Below are positions 7,409 to 13,898 of a stretch of 18,297 bases of DNA, piece by piece. Location: the NCBI RefSeq assembly GCF_001280005.1, contig NZ_LGDW01000058.1:1-18297 (forward strand). Direction: 5' to 3'. Numbering within the stretch: the stretch's first letter is position 1; each line of letters starts with the position of its first letter. This stretch comes from Streptomyces sp. NRRL WC-3618. Lineage in GTDB: Bacteria; Actinomycetota; Actinomycetes; Streptomycetales; Streptomycetaceae. Position numbers and translations under genes: made by a program. Under the pieces are notes generated by a model. The model did no database searches and was not told the DNA's origin. It saw nothing but the letters and a program-made list of their open reading frames with translations.

Positions 7409-7606
7409 GCGTGCTCTCCGTTTCAGCTGGATTGTTCGGGCCTCTCGACACTACCCGCGCGGCTGGTTTAGTCGCCGGTCAGGCCCGTCGGGAGGGCATC
7501 GGGAGCGAGGGCCGGGTCAGGGCGTGGAACAATTGGAGTGGGCCCACCGGCATCACGAGCGAGCAGAACGATCACCGCGATCACAGCGAGCAGGAGACAC
7601 AGCACG
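7409..7606. promoter_or_regulatory. Divergent control region between pta and pfkA, with nested direct repeats
   Basis: 198 bases with no convincing gene. On the pfkA side, GCGAGCAG occurs twice (7559-7566 and 7586-7593). Between them CGATCAC occurs twice (7569-7575 and 7578-7584). The second GCGAGCAG overlaps the pfkA ribosome site. The repeats could be protein-binding sites or part of a structured leader. No clear pfkA -35/-10 was found. Confidence 0.35.
7448..7453 (-). promoter_or_regulatory. Candidate -10 of the pta-ackA promoter
   Basis: TAGTGT on the minus strand fits the Streptomyces TAGNNT pattern. With a 16-bp spacer the upstream hexamer is GCGACT, matching only the GAC core of TTGACA. 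Transcription would start near 7441, giving a leader of about 33 nt before the pta GTG. Confidence 0.35.
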
Positions 7607-8632
7607 ATGCGTATCGGAGTTCTCACCGCAGGCGGCGACTGTCCGGGCCTGAACGCAGTGATCCGGTCGGTGGTCCACCGGGCGGTCACCCAGTACGACG
7701 ACGAGGTCATCGGCTTCGAGGACGGTTACGCGGGGCTGCTGGACGGCCGCTACCGCACCCTCGACCTCGACGCGGTCAGCGGCATCCTCGCCCGCGGCGG
7801 CACCATTCTCGGCTCGTCCCGTCTCCAGCGCGACCGGCTGCGCGAGGCCTGCGAGAACGCGCAGGACATGGCCCGCGAGTTCGGTATCGACGTCCTGATC
7901 CCGATCGGCGGGGAGGGCACGCTGACGGCGGCCCGGATGCTGAGCGACGCGCGCCTGCCCGTCGTCGGCGTCCCCAAGACCATCGACAACGACATCTCGT
8001 CGACGGACCGTACGTTCGGCTTCGACACGGCGGTGGGTGTCGCGACGGAGGCGATGGACCGCCTGAAGACCACCGCCGAGTCGCATCAGCGCGTGATGGT
8101 CGTCGAGGTCATGGGCCGCCACGCGGGCTGGATCGCCCTGGAGTCCGGCATGGCGGCCGGCGCCCACGGCATCTGCCTCCCCGAGCGCCCCTTCGACCCC
8201 GATCACCTGGTGAAGATGGTCGAGGAACGGTTCGCGCGCGGCAAGAAGTTCGCCGTCATCTGCGTCGCCGAGGGCGCGCACCCCGCCGAGGGCAGCATGG
8301 ACTACGGCCACGGCGAGATCGACCAGTTCGGCCACGAGCGCTTCCAGGGTATCGGCACGGCACTGGCGTACGAGCTGGAACGCCGGCTCGGCAAGGAGGC
8401 CAAGCCGGTCATCCTCGGCCACATCCAGCGCGGCGGCACGCCTACCGCGTACGACCGCGTCCTCGCGACCCGGTTCGGCTGGCACGCGGTGGAGGCCGCG
8501 CACCAGGGCGAGTTCGGACGGATGACGGCACTGCGCGGGACGGACGTGGTGATGGTGCCGCTGGCGGAGGCTGTCACCGAACTGAAGACGGTCCCGAAGG
8601 ACCGGATGGACGAGGCGGAGTCGGTTTTCTAG
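7607..8632 (+). CDS. pfkA: 6-phosphofructokinase
   Basis: 341 residues, normal length for a bacterial PfkA. It phosphorylates fructose 6-phosphate to fructose 1,6-bisphosphate, the committed glycolytic step. Seen: MRIGVLTAGGDCPGLNAVIR at the N-terminus; GGEGTL at 101-106; the catalytic PKTIDNDI at 123-130; EVMGRHAGWIAL; and GHIQRGGTPTAYDR. Gly104 is the residue of ATP-dependent enzymes, while Lys124 is typical of the pyrophosphate-type lineage. This Gly/Lys combination is known from actinobacterial ATP-PFKs (group III). Start: ATG at 7607, with AGGAG 10 nt upstream; the frame is open further upstream, but the family begins at MRIGVLT. It is divergent from pta. The S. coelicolor gene in this setting is pfkA2 (SCO5426), whose deletion was reported to raise antibiotic output. 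Confidence 0.97.
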   Translation: MRIGVLTAGGDCPGLNAVIRSVVHRAVTQYDDEVIGFEDGYAGLLDGRYRTLDLDAVSGILARGGTILGSSRLQRDRLREACENAQDMAREFGIDVLIPIGGEGTLTAARMLSDARLPVVGVPKTIDNDISSTDRTFGFDTAVGVATEAMDRLKTTAESHQRVMVVEVMGRHAGWIALESGMAAGAHGICLPERPFDPDHLVKMVEERFARGKKFAVICVAEGAHPAEGSMDYGHGEIDQFGHERFQGIGTALAYELERRLGKEAKPVILGHIQRGGTPTAYDRVLATRFGWHAVEAAHQGEFGRMTALRGTDVVMVPLAEAVTELKTVPKDRMDEAESVF

Positions 8633-8655
8633 CCTCCAACTCCGGTTGCCCGGTT

Positions 8656-8671
8656 GCCCAGCTCGTTGGGC
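8656..8671. terminator. Weak hairpin between convergent pfkA and HTH gene
   Basis: GCCCA (8656-8660) and TGGGC (8667-8671) form a 5-bp stem with a 6-nt loop in the 81-base gap between converging genes. It is preceded by a GGTTGCCC direct repeat. It is a poor terminator by strength; position is the main argument. Confidence 0.35.
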
Positions 8672-8713
8672 CATTGGGTCGTCGGGTTTACAGGCTTCGG
8701 GTTGTCGGGACGG

Positions 8714-9436
8714 TCAGGGGGCGATGGTGTCGATCCTCGCCCAGAAGTGCTCCACGATCCGTTCGAGGAAGTCACGTCCGGTATGGCTTGCCTCGGTCGC
8801 CGCGGAACCGTCCGACCAGGTCACGGTGGCGGCCATCTGCCCCTGGTAGTAGCGGTGCAGCTCCTGGAGGGTGCCCTCCAGGAGACGCCGGTTCAGCGGC
8901 ACCATCTTGCCGACGGGGCGGACGTAAGCCTGCCAGCGTGTCGTGACGGCGCTGCGCAACAGGCCGGCGAGCTTGCCGTCGAGGCCGGTGAGGGTCATGA
9001 AGTCGGCGAGGGACAGTTCGAGCACCTCGGCGAGAATCGCGGACTGCCGCTCGGTGCCGCGCCACTCGCCGCTCTCCTCCATCCGTACGTAGACGAGGAG
9101 TTCGAGCCCGACGGCCCCGGCGACGTCCTCGGCGCTGAGCCCACGCGCGGCACGGTGTTCGCGCAAGGTGCGCGGACGGCCGATGAGTTCACAGGGGGCG
9201 CACCACAACACGCCCGCGAGAGCGGTGAGTTCGTTCTTTCCGGGGGCCATGATGCCGCGTTCCCAGGCGATCACATGGTCGGCCGTGATGTACGGCAGCC
9301 CGTACGACACCTGCATCCCGTACGCGACGTGCTCGGGGCCCATGTCCAGGGCCATACGGAGTCTGCGGGCGGCGTGGGCGTCGAAGGGCGGGGTCGGCGG
9401 CGTGGGCGGTGGGGGAGGGGCTGGAGGTCGGCGCAC
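8714..9436 (-). CDS. DNA-binding protein with two XRE-type helix-turn-helix regions
   Basis: 240 residues from GTG at 9436. An in-frame TTG at 9445 would add three residues. Seen: a proline-rich N-terminus; a first HTH-like region (LRMALDMGPEHVAYGMQVSYG ... HVIAWERGIMAPGKNELTALAGVL); and then a second one (REHRAARGLSAEDVAGAVGLEL ... VRMEESGEWRGTERQSAILAEVLEL). A C-terminal helical part contains LNRRLLEGTLQELHRYYQGQMAATVTWSDG, perhaps for dimer contacts or ligand sensing. No ribosome site precedes either start, but TAACTT lies 7 nt before the GTG, which favours a leaderless transcript starting at 9436. Its targets are not known. It is convergent with pfkA and separated from the MOSC gene by a long non-coding gap. 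Confidence 0.85.
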   Translation of the reverse strand: MRRPPAPPPPPTPPTPPFDAHAARRLRMALDMGPEHVAYGMQVSYGLPYITADHVIAWERGIMAPGKNELTALAGVLWCAPCELIGRPRTLREHRAARGLSAEDVAGAVGLELLVYVRMEESGEWRGTERQSAILAEVLELSLADFMTLTGLDGKLAGLLRSAVTTRWQAYVRPVGKMVPLNRRLLEGTLQELHRYYQGQMAATVTWSDGSAATEASHTGRDFLERIVEHFWARIDTIAP

Positions 9437-9443
9437 GCGCCAC

Positions 9444-9472
9444 AAGTTAGGGGTGCGGAGCGGCGGTGACTA
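9444..9472 (-). promoter_or_regulatory. Candidate promoter for a leaderless transcript of the double-HTH gene
   Basis: On the minus strand TAACTT (9449-9444) stands 7 nt before the GTG at 9436. With a 17-bp spacer the -35 position reads TAGTCA (9472-9467), 4 of 6 with TTGACA. No ribosome site is present, which agrees with a leaderless mRNA. Confidence 0.4.
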
Positions 9473-9486
9473 CATTCTGTTCGGCC

Positions 9487-9501
9487 ACAATTACGGATTG
9501 T
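9487..9501. repeat. Inverted repeat ACAAT-TACGG-ATTGT upstream of the double-HTH gene
   Basis: Perfect 5-bp arms (9487-9491 and 9497-9501) with a 5-nt spacer, in an AT-rich patch 15-30 bp upstream of the candidate -35. CTACA (9470-9474) and TGTAG (9499-9503) make a second, wider inverted pair around the same patch. It is a plausible operator, possibly for the adjacent regulator. Confidence 0.4.
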
Positions 9502-9886
9502 AGGAAGCTACGGGGGGCGGGAAGTGGTTCCGGTTCGTTCCGGATTGACTGATGGCCGTGGGCTGATTGCCGGGCGGAGATGACCGGGGCCTGTTGGGGG
9601 CGTCCGATCGTGCGAACGGCAAGGTGGTGGGGCATATGCGCGCTTGTCCGTCGGTTACGTGTGCGGTATCGGGGGTGCCTTCGGGGTGTCTTCGGGGTCC
9701 CTGGGGTGTCGACTGTCCGGGCGGGGGTCGAAGGTCTGTGCGGTACGGTCGGGGGCTTGGCCGGGTGGGTAACCGGCCAGTACTGCGAGTAGTCGCGGCG
9801 CGATCCTTGCGGTGCGGGGGCGGGGGTGGAGCCGCTCCGGCCCGAGGTGCTGCCTGAAATGTGTCGCCCCGGCGGGCGCAGGACCG

Positions 9887-9892
9887 TACTGT
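9887..9892 (+). promoter_or_regulatory. Candidate -10 of a leaderless MOSC-gene promoter
   Basis: TACTGT (TANNNT type) ends 7 nt before the ATG at 9900. No ribosome site lies at a normal distance. A convincing -35 is not seen. Confidence 0.4.
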
Positions 9893-9899
9893 CGCGCGT

Positions 9900-10550
9900 A
9901 TGAAGCTGCTCTCAGTCAATGTGGGCAAGCCCCGGCCCAACCCCTGGAAGGGCCTCAGCGCGACAGGCATCGACAAGCGGCCCGTCGACGGCCCCGTCGC
10001 CGTCATCGCGCCCGGGCCCAAGGGGACCGGTGAGGTGGGTCTCGCCGGCGACCGCGTCTACGACGTGAAGCACCACGGCGGTTCTGACCAGGCGGTCTAC
10101 GCCTATGCTCGGGAGGATCTCGACGGCTGGGAGGCCGAGCTGGGCAGGCCGCTCACCGACGGCGTCTTCGGGGAGAACCTCACGACCCGTGGCCTTGACG
10201 TCAACGGCGCTCTGATCGGGGAGCGTTGGCGCATCGGGCCGGACGTCGTCCTGGAGGTGTCATGCGCGCGGATCCCGTGCGCGACGTTCCAGGGCTGGCT
10301 GGAGCGTGAGGGCTGGATCAAGCGGTTTACGCAGGCCGCGCTCCCGGGCGCCTATCTCCGGGTGATCGAGCCGGGAGACATCCGCGCAGGCGACCCCGTC
10401 GAAATCGTGCACCGGCCCGACCACGACGTCACCGTCGCGCTCGTTTTCCGCGCGATGACCCTCGAACCGGACCTGCTGCCGCGACTGCTGGTCGCCGATG
10501 CGCTGAACGAGGAGAACAGGCAACTGGTCCGCAGGCGCACGAGCACATAG
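9900..10550 (+). CDS. MOSC domain-containing protein (YiiM-like)
   Basis: 216 residues from ATG at 9900; the likely leaderless -10 argues for this start. Seen: GLAGDRVYDVKHHGGSDQAVYAY at 48-70, the hallmark of YiiM-type MOSC proteins; GVFGENLTTRGLDV at 88-101; and the region with the conserved cysteine (SCARIPCATF, Cys122 and Cys127). A C-terminal helical part follows. Family knowledge: MOSC domains bind or transfer sulfur on the molybdenum cofactor. YiiM-type proteins reduce N-hydroxylated compounds such as 6-hydroxylaminopurine with a Mo cofactor. The Cys is the expected ligand; the substrate here is unknown. It stands alone: the gene to the left is divergent and the one to the right is convergent. 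Confidence 0.9.
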   Translation: MKLLSVNVGKPRPNPWKGLSATGIDKRPVDGPVAVIAPGPKGTGEVGLAGDRVYDVKHHGGSDQAVYAYAREDLDGWEAELGRPLTDGVFGENLTTRGLDVNGALIGERWRIGPDVVLEVSCARIPCATFQGWLEREGWIKRFTQAALPGAYLRVIEPGDIRAGDPVEIVHRPDHDVTVALVFRAMTLEPDLLPRLLVADALNEENRQLVRRRTST

Positions 10551-10583
10551 ACGACGAGCTCGGAGCTCGGACCTACCGGTCTT

Positions 10584-10600
10584 CAGGGCCCCGCGCCCTG
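10584..10600. terminator. Hairpin terminator after the MOSC gene
   Basis: CAGGGC (10584-10589) and GCCCTG (10595-10600) give a 6-bp stem with a 5-nt loop, 33 nt past the MOSC stop and in the gap to the convergent ABC operon. Confidence 0.6.
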
Positions 10601-10617
10601 GTTACCGTCCCTCCCTC

Positions 10618-10635
10618 AGGGGTCGACTCACCCCT
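10618..10635 (-). terminator. Hairpin at the end of the ABC importer operon
   Basis: AGGGGT (10618-10623) and ACCCCT (10630-10635) form a 6-bp stem with a 6-nt loop that spans the permease stop codon. With the hairpin at 10584 it probably ends both converging transcripts. Confidence 0.45.
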
Positions 10636-11479
10636 TCACGGCTCCACCGAGCGCGAACCCCCCACCCACCTTCCGCGCCACCAGCACATACAGCAAAATC
10701 ACCGGCGTCGAATAGATGACCGAGAACGCGGCCAACTGCCCATAAACAACCGTCCCCCGATTTCCGAAGAAATCGTTGATGCTCACGCTCGCCGGCATCT
10801 GGTCCGGTGTGAGCAGCAGCATGAACGGGACGAAGAAGTTGCCCCACATCATCACGAACGAGAACACCGTCACCACAGCCACTCCCGGGCCCATCAGTGG
10901 CAGCACGATCCGTACCAGCGACTGGAACGCCGACGCCCCGTCCGTCCAGGCGGCCTCCTCCAGTTCCCTCGGTACGCCGTCCATGAAGTTCTTCATCAGC
11001 CAGATGGCGAACGGGAGTTGCGACGCCGCGAAGAAGAAGATCGTGCCCTGCATCGTGTCGATCAGGTTCACCCGCACGAACAGCGCGTACACCGGCACCA
11101 TGATCGCCGTGATCGGTAGACAGGTGGCGAACAGCACCGTCAGCAGAAACGGCCGGTTGAACCGCGACCGAAACCGCGACAACGGATACGCGGCCAGCGC
11201 CGCACACACCACCGTCAGCAGTGTCCCGCCTCCGCACAGGATCAGGCTGTTGAGCAGCGGCGTGAAGGTGATCTCGTCCGTCAGTACCGCGTCGAAGTTT
11301 CCGAACGTCAGACCGTCCGGGACCCTCACCCGCAAGTCCGCGTGCGGATCCAGCGCCGACAGGACCACCCACGCGAGGGGGAGTACGAAGGCTGCCGCGA
11401 CGGCCAAGAGGCTTGCGTCGGCTGCCAACCGGCGGTTCGCGCGCCGGGATTTCATCGTCACCATCTTGACCCCGGGCAT
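10628..11479 (-). CDS. Carbohydrate ABC transporter permease, MalG type
   Basis: 283 residues with six predicted membrane segments; the first is LLAVAAAFVLPLAWVVLSAL at about 24-43. The cytoplasmic EAA loop that contacts the ATPase is seen at about 175-195 (EAAWTDGASAFQSLVRIVLPL). The end fits the MalG/UgpE family. Start: ATG at 11479, preceded by GGAGG at 6 nt; the upstream permease stop is one base away, so translation is coupled. It forms a heterodimeric channel with the next gene's product. No ATPase gene is in the operon; in Streptomyces the shared MsiK ATPase normally drives such importers. The sugar cannot be read from the sequence. Confidence 0.93.
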   Translation of the reverse strand: MPGVKMVTMKSRRANRRLAADASLLAVAAAFVLPLAWVVLSALDPHADLRVRVPDGLTFGNFDAVLTDEITFTPLLNSLILCGGGTLLTVVCAALAAYPLSRFRSRFNRPFLLTVLFATCLPITAIMVPVYALFVRVNLIDTMQGTIFFFAASQLPFAIWLMKNFMDGVPRELEEAAWTDGASAFQSLVRIVLPLMGPGVAVVTVFSFVMMWGNFFVPFMLLLTPDQMPASVSINDFFGNRGTVVYGQLAAFSVIYSTPVILLYVLVARKVGGGFALGGAVKG

Positions 11480-11480
11480 C

Positions 11481-12380
11481 TCACACCTCCGTTCGCAGCA
11501 GCCGCATGTACACCACCGAGAACAGTGAGCCGACGACCAGCAACAGCAGCGCCACCGCGGTCCCGTACCCGATCATGCTCTTCTGGAAGGCCTGTTCGTA
11601 CATGAAGAGGGGGAGCGTCTGGCTTCGATTTCCCGGGCCGCCCCTCGTCATCACCCAGATCAGGCCGAAGACCGACAGGGTCTGGAGCGTGTTCAGCATC
11701 AGGTTCGTGCCGATCGAGCGCCTGATCATCGGCAGCGTGATGTGCCACATCCGGCGCCAGCCGCCCGCGCCGTCGACCTCCGCCGCCTCGGTGATCTCCT
11801 TGGGGATCTCGTTCAGCGCCGCCGAGTACACCAGCATCGAGAACGCCGTACCCCGCCACACGTTCGCGAACGACACCGCCAGGATCGGCAGGGTGAACAG
11901 CCAGTTCTGGGACGGGAGATGGAGCCAGTCCAGGATGGCGTTGAGAGTGCCCTCCCGCCGGAAGAACGCGTACAGCAGGAACCCCGCCACCACCTCCGGC
12001 AGCACCCACGCCGTGATCACGATCCCTCCCACCAGCGTCCGCACCGGCTTCGACGCGCGCTGCATCAGTGCCGCCAGCGTCAGTCCCAGGGTGTTCTGGC
12101 CGATCAGGGACGAGATGACCGTGAAGACGAGAGTCAGCCATACGGCGTTGAGGAACGCCTTGTCCTTGAATGCCGTACGGAAGTTGTCGAAACCGACGAA
12201 GGACGAGGTGGCCTGACCCGTCAACTGGAGGTCGGTGAACGCGATGTAGGCGCAGTACGCGATCGGGCCGGCGAGAAAGAGGGCGAGGAGAACCACCGCC
12301 GGTGTGACCGGAAGCGCCCGCGTCAGGGCGCGACGCCTGGTCGCACCCGTACCCGTACTCGTACCCGCTCCTGCACTCAC
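11481..12380 (-). CDS. Carbohydrate ABC transporter permease, MalF type
   Basis: 299 residues with six predicted membrane segments, the first at about 25-48 (TPAVVLLALFLAGPIAYCAYI). It has the usual short Ser/Thr/Gly-rich cytoplasmic N-terminus. The EAA loop is at about 198-218 (EAAEVDGAGGWRRMWHITLPM). The GGPGNRS segment before the last helices is typical of MalF/UgpA-like permeases. Start: GTG at 12380, whose GTGA overlaps the lipoprotein gene's stop by 4 bp. It pairs with the MalG-type permease encoded next to form the membrane channel. Confidence 0.93.
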   Translation of the reverse strand: MSAGAGTSTGTGATRRRALTRALPVTPAVVLLALFLAGPIAYCAYIAFTDLQLTGQATSSFVGFDNFRTAFKDKAFLNAVWLTLVFTVISSLIGQNTLGLTLAALMQRASKPVRTLVGGIVITAWVLPEVVAGFLLYAFFRREGTLNAILDWLHLPSQNWLFTLPILAVSFANVWRGTAFSMLVYSAALNEIPKEITEAAEVDGAGGWRRMWHITLPMIRRSIGTNLMLNTLQTLSVFGLIWVMTRGGPGNRSQTLPLFMYEQAFQKSMIGYGTAVALLLLVVGSLFSVVYMRLLRTEV

Positions 12381-13771
12381 CGCTTCTCTACCACCTGGTC
12401 GTCCGTCGCCGACTTCAGCGTCTCGTCGTACGCGCGCGCCGCCTCCGCCACCGACGCGTCACCCGTCGTCACGCCCTCCATTGCCTCCTGGACGGCCGTC
12501 GAGACCTTCGGGTACGCCGGATACGCCGGGCGGTAGTGGGTGCTCGCGACCAGGTCCGTGAAGAACCTGATGCCGGGCTGGGCGTCGACGTACGCCGGGT
12601 CCGCCGCCACGTCCTTGCGGACCGCGATGCCGGAGTTGGCGATGTACCACTTCCGGGCGTTCGCCTTCGTCTGCATCGTCTTGATGAACTCGAACGACAG
12701 GTCGGGGTTGTTCGCCTTCGACGGGATCGCCCAGGTCCAGCCACCCGACATGCTCACCTTGCCCGGCGCCTGGCCGTGCTGGGTCGGCATCGCCGCGAGG
12801 CCCAACTTCGTTGACCACTCGGGCCATTCGTGACCGCTGCCCGGCAGCCAGTCCTGGGGGAGCCAGGAGCCGTCGAGGTTGATGCCCAGCTTGCCCTCGG
12901 GGAGCAGTTCGCCGCGTACCCGGGTGCCGATGTTGGGGTCGAGGGCGTCCTCGACGTCAGGGCCCAGCTTCTCCTTGTACACCGTCTCGACGAACGTCAA
13001 CGCGTCCTTGAACGCCTGACTCCCGGTGATCCACTTCTTCGACGAGCCGTCGTACAGGGGGTCCGAGGTCGCCGCGCCCGGCGTCCCGTACAACAGCATC
13101 TCGAAGCCCTGCATGGTGGCCCCTTCACCCACCGGCTTGCCCGTGTAGACGTTCAGGGGGATGACGTCCGGGACCTTCTCCTTGATCGTGCGGGCCGCGG
13201 ACAACACCTCCGCCCACGTCTTCGGCTGCCAACTGGCAGACAGGCCCGCCTTCTTGAAGATGCCCTTGTCGAACCACAGCCCCCGGGTGTCCGTCCCGTC
13301 CGGGACGCCGTACGTCTTGCCGTCCTCCGCCTTGGCGGCCGTCTTCGCCGTGTCGATGAACTGGTTCCAGTCCGGCCACTTGGCGAGGTAGGCGTCGAGC
13401 GGCTTCAAGTACCCGCTGGTGATGTCCGAGTTGATGAGGAACGTGTCCTCGTACACCAGGTCGGGGGCCGTCTTGGGGGAGCGGAGCATCTGCTGGACCT
13501 TGGTGTAGTACTCCGAGTCCGGGGCCTTGATCGGGACCAGCTCCACCTTCTTGCCCGGATTGGCCTTCTCGAACTGTTTCTTGATGTCCGCCAGGTAGGT
13601 GTCCATCACCTTGACGGAGTTGTCGGTCGACTGCTTGAACGAGATCTTCACCGTGTCCGGATCACTTCCGGAGCCGCCGCCGCACGCGGTGAGCGAACCG
13701 GCGGCGACAGTGAGGGCGGTGGCAACGAGCAAGGAGGATAAGGCAGTTGGGCGAGCGGCGGTGGGGCGCAC
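12377..13771 (-). CDS. Extracellular carbohydrate-binding lipoprotein of an ABC importer (family 1 type)
   Basis: 464 residues from GTG at 13771, chosen because AGGAGG lies 8 nt upstream; the in-frame GTG at 13777 has only 2 nt. The signal peptide has an arginine-containing start, a hydrophobic core (LSSLLVATALTVAAG) and the lipobox LTAC, so Cys30 would carry the lipid anchor. The mature protein has the SBP fold pattern: KISFKQSTDNS, KKQFEKANPGKKVELVPI, APDLVYEDTFL, YGVPDGTDTRGLWFDKGIFKKAG, MSGGWTWAIPS. It is first gene of the operon, followed with a 4-bp overlap by the two permeases. Odd: codon 11, in the signal peptide, is TTA, the only in-frame TTA found in the window. Expression should therefore depend on the bldA tRNA. 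A GntR/DasR-like site overlaps its promoter. The ligand is unknown; an amino sugar or oligosaccharide is possible. Confidence 0.93.
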   Translation of the reverse strand: MRPTAARPTALSSLLVATALTVAAGSLTACGGGSGSDPDTVKISFKQSTDNSVKVMDTYLADIKKQFEKANPGKKVELVPIKAPDSEYYTKVQQMLRSPKTAPDLVYEDTFLINSDITSGYLKPLDAYLAKWPDWNQFIDTAKTAAKAEDGKTYGVPDGTDTRGLWFDKGIFKKAGLSASWQPKTWAEVLSAARTIKEKVPDVIPLNVYTGKPVGEGATMQGFEMLLYGTPGAATSDPLYDGSSKKWITGSQAFKDALTFVETVYKEKLGPDVEDALDPNIGTRVRGELLPEGKLGINLDGSWLPQDWLPGSGHEWPEWSTKLGLAAMPTQHGQAPGKVSMSGGWTWAIPSKANNPDLSFEFIKTMQTKANARKWYIANSGIAVRKDVAADPAYVDAQPGIRFFTDLVASTHYRPAYPAYPKVSTAVQEAMEGVTTGDASVAEAARAYDETLKSATDDQVVEKR

Positions 13772-13817
13772 GAGCACGACCTCCTACGGGCCTGAAAGCC
13801 TGTACGGCTGCCCGGCG

Positions 13818-13847
13818 AACGTAAGAGGAGTGGTCTAGTCAGGTCAA
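13818..13847 (-). promoter_or_regulatory. Promoter of the ABC importer operon
   Basis: On the minus strand TTGACC (13847-13842) and TACGTT (13823-13818) are separated by exactly 18 bp, a close match to the vegetative Streptomyces promoter (5 of 6 at -35, TANNNT at -10). Transcription would start near 13811, giving a leader of about 40 nt before the GTG at 13771. This is the best promoter in the window. Confidence 0.65.
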
Positions 13848-13852
13848 TGACC
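13829..13852. promoter_or_regulatory. DasR/GntR-like operator overlapping the ABC operon promoter, plus adjoining GGTCA-A-TGACC
   Basis: AGTGGTCTAGTCAGGT (13829-13844) matches 13 of 16 positions of the DasR-responsive element as I recall it (A[C/G]TGGTCTAGACCA[C/G]T). The left half is perfect; the mismatches are in the right half. A perfect 5-1-5 inverted repeat, GGTCA-A-TGACC (13842-13852), adjoins it. Both overlap the -35 and spacer of the operon promoter, the position expected for a repressor. The match to DasR is inference; another GntR-family regulator could own the site. Confidence 0.5.
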
Positions 13853-13898
13853 TTGCAGCGATCCGTGCTCATCGGCCGGCCGCGCCCCCCTTGGCCCG

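Larger units (their letters stand above)
9437..9899. other. Non-coding gap between the double-HTH gene and the MOSC gene
   Basis: 463 bases in which no reading frame has convincing composition or ribosome site. It holds the two candidate leaderless promoters at its ends and the inverted repeat near 9490. A G-rich stretch with CTTCGGGGT repeated (9680-9688, 9690-9698), then CTGGGGTGTC (9701-9710), lies within it. Nothing else is recognised; a small RNA cannot be excluded. Confidence 0.5.

Noticed and set aside
5933..7471. 512-codon plus-strand frame opposite pta
   Set aside because: Shadow of a high-GC gene; no motif, and pta itself is unambiguous.
7468..7609. Short minus-strand frame with a hydrophobic stretch (VLCLLLAVIAVIVLL) between pta and pfkA
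   Set aside because: Third-position GC is low for this genome, there is no ribosome site, and it lies across the pfkA leader; the hydrophobic run arises from the repeated GATCAC/GAGCAG leader sequence.
9491..10021. Minus-strand frame covering the gap left of the MOSC gene
   Set aside because: Pro/Arg/Ser-rich without structure, and it runs antisense into the MOSC gene.
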